A stretch of 11,011 nucleotides of DNA from JBLHGU01 sp047615875 (GTDB lineage: Bacteria; Pseudomonadota; Gammaproteobacteria; Arenicellales; CAJQKF01). Below, in pieces: positions 6,304 through 11,011 of this stretch. The notes beneath the pieces were generated by a model. The model was not told the DNA's origin and made no database searches. It saw only the letters and a program-made list of their open reading frames with translations. Every line of letters starts with the position of its first letter. Position 1 is the first letter of the stretch. The stretch spans positions 1 through 11,011 of the forward strand of contig JBLHGU010000164.1 of assembly GCA_047615875.1 (NCBI GenBank). The letters run 5' to 3'. The position numbers and the translations under genes are program-made.

Positions 6304-7071
6304 ATGAAGCATAGCCCATCAAAACAGACCTCGAGCCCGCTCAATCTGGTTCGAGAAACTCTAACCCAGCAGACTTGTAAGCTACTAAAAGCGAAGATCC
6401 TTAATGGTGAGTTAACTGCTGGTATACGTATCTGGGCTGATGACCTGGCACAAGACCTGGGTGTCAGTATTGCCCCAGTGAAAGAAGCGCTACTCATTCT
6501 GTCTGGCGAGGGTTTAATTAACAACATACCTCGCCGAGGTTCTGTGGTCAGGGCTTTTTCAGTTGAAGAAATGCATGAGTTGTACCAGGTTCGGCGGCTA
6601 CTGGAAATTGAGGCAGTGGACATCATGTTTAAATCCAAACTCATTACCGATGTGTTCGTTGCAGATCTGAAGCAAATCAATCGACAGATTAAAAAGCTGT
6701 CTAAAAATGGCGAGTTTAAGGACCGGCAAGTGGCATTTGAACTGGACTGGGAATTTCATCAACAGTTCATGAAAAACTGTGGGCAAAGTTTGCTAATTGA
6801 GTTGTACTCCAGACTAAACACTCAGGCACAAATCATTCGCTACGCCAGCTGGAATATTGGGCCTCGGGGAGACAAAACCTATCGGGAGCACGATGAACTG
6901 GTAGGCGCTTTGGAATTGCGCGACCAGGTAAAATCGAGGCGTGCAATCAGAGCTCATTTAGGCTCGATATTAAACGACTTTGATCAAACTATTAGTGAAG
7001 AGCAGCATGAAAATACCCTGCAGTTAAATACTGCGGGCGAGCTGCCAGACAGTCGCAGAAAATCTCGGTAA
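6304..7071 (+). CDS. FadR-subfamily GntR transcriptional regulator
   Basis: A 255-residue DNA-binding regulator. Residues about 15-84 form the GntR winged helix: LVRETLTQQTCKLLKAKILN, then ELTAG-x-R-I, LAQDLGVSIAPVKEAL (helix-turn-helix, 48-63), and the wing IPRRGSVVRAFS (75-86). The rest is an FCD ligand domain with the metal/ligand residues D148 and H152 (LDWEFH), H196 (REHDEL) and H218 (RAHLGS), which in this family bind a divalent metal and often a sugar acid. The tail after residue 230 is polar and probably disordered. It is first in the co-directional catabolic cluster, 31 bases ahead of the cycloisomerase, and is expected to sense a pathway intermediate such as 3,6-anhydro-L-galactonate or a ketodeoxy acid. 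Ligand and sign of regulation are inferred. The start at 6304 lacks a ribosome binding site and may be leaderless. Confidence 0.85.
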   Translation: MKHSPSKQTSSPLNLVRETLTQQTCKLLKAKILNGELTAGIRIWADDLAQDLGVSIAPVKEALLILSGEGLINNIPRRGSVVRAFSVEEMHELYQVRRLLEIEAVDIMFKSKLITDVFVADLKQINRQIKKLSKNGEFKDRQVAFELDWEFHQQFMKNCGQSLLIELYSRLNTQAQIIRYASWNIGPRGDKTYREHDELVGALELRDQVKSRRAIRAHLGSILNDFDQTISEEQHENTLQLNTAGELPDSRRKSR

Positions 7072-7102
7072 GTCCCATCAGTTTATCCACTCTGTTTACA
7101 TT

Positions 7103-8197
7103 ATGAATACAATACTAATAGCAGATATCGAAGTCCAACTTTTTAAAGTTCCACTGGCGGAAGTTCTAACCGACGCCAAACACGGCAACCACAGTCACTT
7201 TGAACTCATCACGGTTACGATTACGTTAACTAACGGCGTATCGGGCACTGGATATACCTATACGGGCGGACGCGGTGCCAGGGCAATCCTCGCCATGATT
7301 GAATACGACATAAAACCATTCCTGCTGGGTAAAGATGGTTCCGATATCACCGGGCTCTACGGTGATATGTATTGGCATATGCATTATGTCGGCAGGGGCG
7401 GAATCGCAAGCTTTGCTATATCTGCGATTGACATCGCCTTGTGGGATATTAAAGGAAAGAACGAAAACCTGCCACTCTGGAAAATGGCCGGATCTGCGGA
7501 CAATACCTGCAAGGCCTACTGTGGCGGCATAGACCTGAATTTTTCACTGGACAAGTTGCGGACTAATTGTCAGAGCTATCTTGATCGAGGTTTTAACGGC
7601 ATTAAGATTAAGGTTGGTAAGGATAATTTGCAAGATGACATCGACAGGGTTGCTTCAATTCGGGAGCTAGTAGGGGATGATGTAACTTTCATGGTTGATG
7701 CTAATTATTCTATGTCAGTTGAAAAGGCAATTAATGCCGCTAATGCGTTTTCTGAACACAATATCTACTGGTTTGAAGAACCCATTAATCCGGATAATTA
7801 CCAGGGTTACGCTGAGATCGCACAGAAAACTGGCGTACCCCTCGCCATGGGAGAGAATCTTCATACCATGTATGAATTCGAATTCGCATTCGAGCAATCC
7901 AGGCTATCCCACATACAACCCGATGCTTCTAATTGTGGTGGCATAACTGGTTGGCTTAATGTTGCTGACATGTCACGCAAGTATGGTTTGCCCGCCAGCA
8001 GTCACGGCATGCAGGAATTGCATGTAAGCCTGGTATCCGGCCAACCCAATGCGGGCTGGATTGAAGTACATAGTTTCCCTATTGATGAATATACAACCCG
8101 ACCATTACAGGTTGAAAACTTTCGCGCTATAGCGCCAGATACATCTGGCACCGGCGTTGAATTCGACTGGCATAAACTGGCTCCATATAAACAATAA
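7103..8197 (+). CDS. 3,6-anhydro-L-galactonate cycloisomerase (enolase superfamily)
   Basis: This cytosolic enzyme is predicted to open the anhydro ring of 3,6-anhydro-L-galactonate, giving 2-keto-3-deoxy-L-galactonate, in the agar-sugar pathway (EC 5.5.1.25). The 364 residues show the mandelate-racemase fold: a capping domain (1-120), then the barrel with the K168-x-K170 pair, metal ligands D199 (MVDANYS), E225 (FEEP) and E251 (GENLH), and the D274/H301 dyad (QPDASN, SSHGMQELH). The capping-loop phrases SDAKHG-like TDAKHGNHSHFEL (23-35), GYTYTGG (50-56) and WHMHYVGRGGIASFA (91-105), and the end GWIEVHSFPIDEYTTRP, match my memory of the Vibrio sp. EJY3 enzyme closely. The downstream genes supply exactly the following steps. 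It lacks a clear ribosome binding site. A sugar-acid dehydratase of the same superfamily is the alternative; superfamily is certain, specificity likely. Confidence 0.85.
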   Translation: MNTILIADIEVQLFKVPLAEVLTDAKHGNHSHFELITVTITLTNGVSGTGYTYTGGRGARAILAMIEYDIKPFLLGKDGSDITGLYGDMYWHMHYVGRGGIASFAISAIDIALWDIKGKNENLPLWKMAGSADNTCKAYCGGIDLNFSLDKLRTNCQSYLDRGFNGIKIKVGKDNLQDDIDRVASIRELVGDDVTFMVDANYSMSVEKAINAANAFSEHNIYWFEEPINPDNYQGYAEIAQKTGVPLAMGENLHTMYEFEFAFEQSRLSHIQPDASNCGGITGWLNVADMSRKYGLPASSHGMQELHVSLVSGQPNAGWIEVHSFPIDEYTTRPLQVENFRAIAPDTSGTGVEFDWHKLAPYKQ

Positions 8198-8231
8198 AAA
8201 CCTTTGCTTCGCCTAATCTGCTCAACAGGGT

Positions 8232-8241
8232 TTATTAATAA
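8232..8241. promoter_or_regulatory. Copy of TTATTAATAA, candidate operator
   Basis: The 10-base palindrome that forms both ends of the large palindrome at 6246-6281 occurs again here, in the 84-base gap between the cycloisomerase and the dehydrogenase genes. I find no other exact copy in the window outside the palindrome; a 9-of-10 match lies at 1189-1198. It may mark a second regulated promoter or an internal control point. A chance match in an A/T-rich gap cannot be excluded. Confidence 0.35.
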
Positions 8242-8267
8242 CTAATCCCGTTTAAAGAATCTATCCC

Positions 8268-8274
8268 AAGGAGA
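8268..8274 (+). promoter_or_regulatory. Strong ribosome binding site AAGGAGA
   Basis: AAGGAGA lies 7 bases before the ATG at 8282. It is the best ribosome binding site in the window and contrasts with the weak sites of the neighbouring genes, so the dehydrogenase is probably made in large amount. Confidence 0.75.
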
Positions 8275-8281
8275 TATTCTA

Positions 8282-9310
8282 ATGAAAGCCTCTTATTACA
8301 ATTGTGATAAGGCATTTACTATCGGTGCTTGCGCCCCGATTGAGCCATCCGCAAATGAAGTGAGGGTACGCGTAGCCTATTGTGGTTTATGCGGTACTGA
8401 TCTGCACGTTTATCATGGCAATATGGATGGTCGTGTTGGCTGCGAACGAATTATTGGGCATGAAATGTCTGGCACTGTCGAAGCTGTCGGTTCTGCCGTC
8501 ACTAATACCCAACCTGGCGACAACATTGTAGTTCGTCCATTAGATCATTGTAACGATTGCCCAGCCTGCAATAATGGTAACAAGCACATTTGCCATAATC
8601 TGAAATTTCTTGGGCTTGATACAGATGGCGCTCTACAACAAAACTGGACAGTACCTTCTCATACTGTACATAAGCTACCCGCTGACCTGTCGTTAAAACA
8701 TGCGGCTTTAGTGGAACCCACTGCAGTTGCCTGTCACGACGTTAACCGGAGTCGGCTGATTGCTGGCGAAGACGTTCTCATCATCGGTGGCGGCCCGATT
8801 GGAATTCTCATCGCTATGGTCGCAAAGGCCCGTGGTGGAAACGTCTACATTTCTGAGATTAATACCAGCCGTATAGAAATTGCCCAATCATTAGGCTTTG
8901 TTACTATTAACCCTGCTGAAGTAAATATCGGTGAGTTCATCTACGAAAAAACTAGTGGTAAGGGTGCCGAAGTAATATTTGAAGTCTCTGGTAGCCAGGC
9001 CGGCGTTGACTGCATGACCGAAGCCGCTGCCGCTCGCGGTCGTATTGTCATGGTGGCCATTCATGCGCAACCTCCGCGTATCGATTTGTTCAAATTTTTC
9101 TGGCGAGAAATAGAATTATTAGGTGCAAGAGTTTATACACCCGACGACTTCGATATGGCCATTCAGATGATTGCAGAGGGATCCATTGACTGCGACACGA
9201 TTATTACCAATGTTCAGCAATTAGATAAAGTAGGTGAGACCCTGGCTGATCTGAGTGGTAACCCCAGTGCGTTGAAGAGTTTAATCCAGGTTAGCAGCGA
9301 GGCCGCCTAA
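8282..9310 (+). CDS. Zinc dehydrogenase, probable 2-keto-3-deoxy-L-galactonate 5-dehydrogenase
   Basis: A 342-residue medium-chain alcohol dehydrogenase. The catalytic zinc site is C37 (CGLCGTDLH), H60-E61 (GHE) and E145; the structural zinc has four cysteines, C90, C93, C96 and C104. The Rossmann motif GGGPIG is at 169-174, followed by a strand ending in S-E-I with acidic E192, which favours NAD over NADP. The family includes L-galactonate 5-dehydrogenase (LgoD) and the 2-keto-3-deoxy-L-galactonate 5-dehydrogenase of agar degraders (EC 1.1.1.389). Next to the cycloisomerase and a KduD-like gene, the best reading is oxidation of the C5 hydroxyl of 2-keto-3-deoxy-L-galactonate to the 2,5-diketo acid. 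Its stop codon overlaps the next start (TAATG), so the two are translationally coupled. Fold certain; substrate inferred from context. Confidence 0.8.
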   Translation: MKASYYNCDKAFTIGACAPIEPSANEVRVRVAYCGLCGTDLHVYHGNMDGRVGCERIIGHEMSGTVEAVGSAVTNTQPGDNIVVRPLDHCNDCPACNNGNKHICHNLKFLGLDTDGALQQNWTVPSHTVHKLPADLSLKHAALVEPTAVACHDVNRSRLIAGEDVLIIGGGPIGILIAMVAKARGGNVYISEINTSRIEIAQSLGFVTINPAEVNIGEFIYEKTSGKGAEVIFEVSGSQAGVDCMTEAAAARGRIVMVAIHAQPPRIDLFKFFWREIELLGARVYTPDDFDMAIQMIAEGSIDCDTIITNVQQLDKVGETLADLSGNPSALKSLIQVSSEAA

Positions 9311-10080
9311 TGAGCATTCTGAATCAATTTTCCTTACTGGGAAAAACTGCCCTGGTAACGGGCAGTAGACGTGGCATTGGCAAGGCCATGGCTATAGCGC
9401 TAGCTGAAGCTGGTGCCGATATTATCGGTGTAAGTGCAAGCATGGAGCCCGAAAATAGTGCCATTGCAAAAGCCGTCAATAGTCTGGGTCGACGTTTTAC
9501 CGGCTACGCCTGCGACTTCTCCGATCGGGATGCTTTAAGGGGATTTATCGCCACTTTAAATAAACAACATCAGGACATAAATATACTAGTGAACAATGCA
9601 GGAACGATTATGCGCTCCCCTGCTGCTGAACACCCCGATGAATTTTGGGATACCGTAATTGAGGTCAACCTGAATGCGCAGTTTCTTTTATCCAGAGCCG
9701 TAGGTGCAAATATGCTTGCAAGAGGCTCGGGGAAGATAATTTTTACTGCTTCGCTGCTGACCTTCCAAGGTGGCATCACAGTCCCCGGCTATGCTGCGAG
9801 CAAAGGCGCTATTGGACAATTAACCAAAGCCCTGGCAAATGAATGGGGCAGTAAAGGTGTCAATGTGAATGCCCTTGCTCCAGGTTATATTCGTACTGAC
9901 AATACTCAGGCATTGCAAGACGACCCGGCCCGCAGCAAATCAATACTGGAACGTATTCCGGCAGGCCGCTGGGGAGCACCAGAAGACTTTGCTGGTCCGG
10001 TAGTATTCCTGGCTTCTCCTGCTTCTGATTATCTGCATGGCACCATCATTACCGTTGATGGCGGCTGGATGGGACGTTAA
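9310..10080 (+). CDS. kduD: KduD-like short-chain dehydrogenase, 2,5-diketo-3-deoxy acid reductase
   Basis: A 256-residue short-chain dehydrogenase that resembles 2-keto-3-deoxy-D-gluconate 5-dehydrogenase (KduD, EC 1.1.1.127). Cofactor motif T-G-S-R-R-G-I-G (17-24), N-N-A-G (95-98), catalytic N120, S148, Y161 and K165. KduD-type phrases include the start ILNQFSL-x-GK, SLLTFQGGITVPGYAASK (148-165), APGYIRTDNTQ (190-200), RIPAGRWG (215-222) and the C-terminal VDGGWMGR. Here it should work in the reducing direction, turning the 2,5-diketo acid made by the preceding enzyme into D-KDG; together the two invert C5. Arginines R20-R21 in the glycine loop may allow NADPH use, which would make a dehydrogenase/reductase pair with different cofactors irreversible; this is inference. 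The ATG shares one base with the preceding stop. Confidence 0.85.
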   Translation: MSILNQFSLLGKTALVTGSRRGIGKAMAIALAEAGADIIGVSASMEPENSAIAKAVNSLGRRFTGYACDFSDRDALRGFIATLNKQHQDINILVNNAGTIMRSPAAEHPDEFWDTVIEVNLNAQFLLSRAVGANMLARGSGKIIFTASLLTFQGGITVPGYAASKGAIGQLTKALANEWGSKGVNVNALAPGYIRTDNTQALQDDPARSKSILERIPAGRWGAPEDFAGPVVFLASPASDYLHGTIITVDGGWMGR

Positions 10081-10087
10081 CCTAATT

Positions 10088-10726
10088 ATGTTTGAGAATA
10101 TTCAAAACCATAAAATCATTCCCGTAGTCGAGATTGAGAATGCCGATAGGGCCCAGGCACTGGCTGAGGCTGTTCTCAAGGGCGGTATAAACATATTAGA
10201 GATAACACTGAGAACTTCAGCAGGTCTAGAATCCATAAAGGCCATACGTCAGAATTATCCAGAGATGATCGTCGGGGCGGGCACCGTGTTAACCGCAGAG
10301 CAGGCAGATCAGGTTTGCGATGCCGAGGTGCATTTCGCTGTGGCCCCTGGGCTTAACTCGGATATCGTAAAACAGTTTCAGGAACGCAATATTCCTTTTA
10401 TGCCTGGGGTGATGACGCCTACGGAACTTGAGTTTGCGGTAAAACTTGAGTGTACATACCTAAAGTTTTTCCCTGCGGGACCGGCCGGTGGACCAAAGTT
10501 TCTTCGCGCCCTTGCTGGGCCCTACGGTGGCTATGGCATACATTTTTGTGCCACAGGTGGTGTCTCATTAGACAATATGCACGAGTATCTCGAGCTCCCT
10601 CTAGTGTCCGCAATTGGCGGGTCCTGGATAGCTACACGACAACAAGTTTCTGAATCCAATTGGTCGCTTATCACCCAGCAATGTGTTGAAGCCACGCAAA
10701 GGCTGCAAACTATTGGTCATCCTTAA
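10088..10726 (+). CDS. eda: 2-keto-3-deoxy-6-phosphogluconate (KDPG) aldolase
   Basis: A 212-residue class I aldolase that splits KDPG to pyruvate and glyceraldehyde 3-phosphate (EC 4.1.2.14), the last step of the pathway. It shows the Eda signature: GGINILEITLRT (32-43) with general acid/base E38 and R42, the phosphate-region loop GAGTVLT (63-69), APGLN (86-90), PGVMTPTE (106-113), Schiff-base lysine K126 in YLKFFPAGPAGG, and the phosphate-binding ATGGVS (155-160). Length equals that of the E. coli enzyme. The frame is open upstream to an ATG at 10037, but that lies inside the previous gene and adds non-homologous residues; ATG 10088, 7 bases after the previous stop, gives the family N-terminus. 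The ribosome binding site is weak, which fits coupling to the gene before it. Confidence 0.92.
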   Translation: MFENIQNHKIIPVVEIENADRAQALAEAVLKGGINILEITLRTSAGLESIKAIRQNYPEMIVGAGTVLTAEQADQVCDAEVHFAVAPGLNSDIVKQFQERNIPFMPGVMTPTELEFAVKLECTYLKFFPAGPAGGPKFLRALAGPYGGYGIHFCATGGVSLDNMHEYLELPLVSAIGGSWIATRQQVSESNWSLITQQCVEATQRLQTIGHP

Positions 10727-10744
10727 CACCGAGCAACTATTCAA

Positions 10745-11011
10745 ATGCCCGATATAATTTGTCTTGGCGAAGCCATGGTGGAATTCAACCAAAGGCCCGA
10801 CGGTTTGCTCGTGCAGGGATTCGGTGGTGACACGTCCAACTGCGCCATCTCGGCCGCTCGCCAGGACGCAACAGTTGCTTATATAACGAGAGTTGGCGAT
10901 GATCACTTCGGCAAATGCCTTATTGATTTATGGTCTACTGAAAATATTGACACCAGTCAGGTGGTCCGCAACAACGAAGCTTCCAGTGGAATCTATTTTG
11001 TCACCCATGAT
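10745..11011 (+). CDS. kdgK: 2-keto-3-deoxygluconate kinase, N-terminal part
   Basis: The first 89 codons of a PfkB-family sugar kinase run off the right edge. Visible are the first strand and substrate region ICLGEAMVEFNQRPDG (5-20), the GGDTSNCAISAARQ block (28-41) whose G-G-D-x-x-N contacts the sugar, the conserved YITRVGDDHFGKCL (46-59), and the lid strand GIYFVTHD (82-89). This pattern is that of KDG kinase (EC 2.7.1.45), which phosphorylates C6 of 2-keto-3-deoxygluconate using ATP. The ATP-site and catalytic aspartate of the C-terminal G-A-G-D motif lie outside the window. It begins 18 bases after eda. Other PfkB kinases share the fold, but the G-E-x-M/L-x-E-F start and the eda and kduD neighbours make KdgK the clear choice. 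Confidence 0.88.
   Translation, partial: MPDIICLGEAMVEFNQRPDGLLVQGFGGDTSNCAISAARQDATVAYITRVGDDHFGKCLIDLWSTENIDTSQVVRNNEASSGIYFVTHD

Noticed and set aside
6249..6680. 143-codon minus-strand open frame over the regulator gene
   Set aside because: It is a shadow of the GntR coding sequence, rich in serine from antisense reading, and it covers the A/T palindrome.
7103..8197. Galactarate/talarate dehydratase or mandelate racemase instead of cycloisomerase
   Set aside because: The capping-loop phrases and the downstream KduD, KdgK and Eda genes fit the agar-sugar enzyme better; kept only as an alternative.
8198..8231. Terminator after the cycloisomerase gene (AAACCT with GGGTTT)
   Set aside because: The stem is 6 pairs including a wobble with a loop above 20 bases and no T-run.
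10037..10087. Upstream start for eda
   Set aside because: It lies inside the reductase gene and adds residues unrelated to the aldolase family.

Overview
The window looks like chromosomal DNA of a marine, polysaccharide-using gammaproteobacterium. A YheU-family (UPF0270) gene points to that class. The right-hand genes closely resemble the agar-sugar (3,6-anhydro-L-galactose, AHG) catabolic genes known from Vibrio and Pseudoalteromonas. This placement rests on recognised protein families, not on a database search.

Bases 1-1465 are a decayed, rearranged segment. It holds an N-terminally truncated IS1380-like transposase (minus strand), a headless glycosyltransferase-like remnant (plus), a nested inverted repeat, a fragment of an IS91-type transposase (minus) and a 54-codon open frame of unknown worth. 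It reads like the worn edge of a polysaccharide-biosynthesis or mobile region.

Bases 1466-5755 hold unrelated single genes: a 94-residue orphan with a good ribosome binding site, a class I aspartate-type aminotransferase, an exported protein with two thioredoxin folds, a GNAT acetyltransferase and a YheU-family protein. The gaps at 3135-3747 and 5756-6303 carry copies of a short GTAGGATGGGTGA repeat. In the second gap two inverted copies flank a C(TTCG)G-capped hairpin.

Bases 6304-11011 form a co-directional catabolic cluster: FadR/GntR-type regulator, 3,6-anhydro-L-galactonate cycloisomerase, zinc medium-chain dehydrogenase, KduD-like short-chain dehydrogenase, KDPG aldolase (Eda), and the first 89 codons of a KDG kinase that leaves the window. 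Read as chemistry: AHG acid is opened to 2-keto-3-deoxy-L-galactonate, C5 is oxidised by the medium-chain enzyme, C5 is re-reduced with opposite stereochemistry by the KduD-like enzyme to give D-KDG, the kinase makes KDPG, and Eda cleaves it to pyruvate and glyceraldehyde 3-phosphate. The AHG dehydrogenase, transporter and agarases are not in the window.

The most interesting unannotated signal is a perfect 36-bp all-A/T palindrome just upstream of the regulator gene. Its ends are the 10-mer TTATTAATAA, which recurs in the gap before the dehydrogenase-led gene block. This is a candidate operator pair for the regulator.
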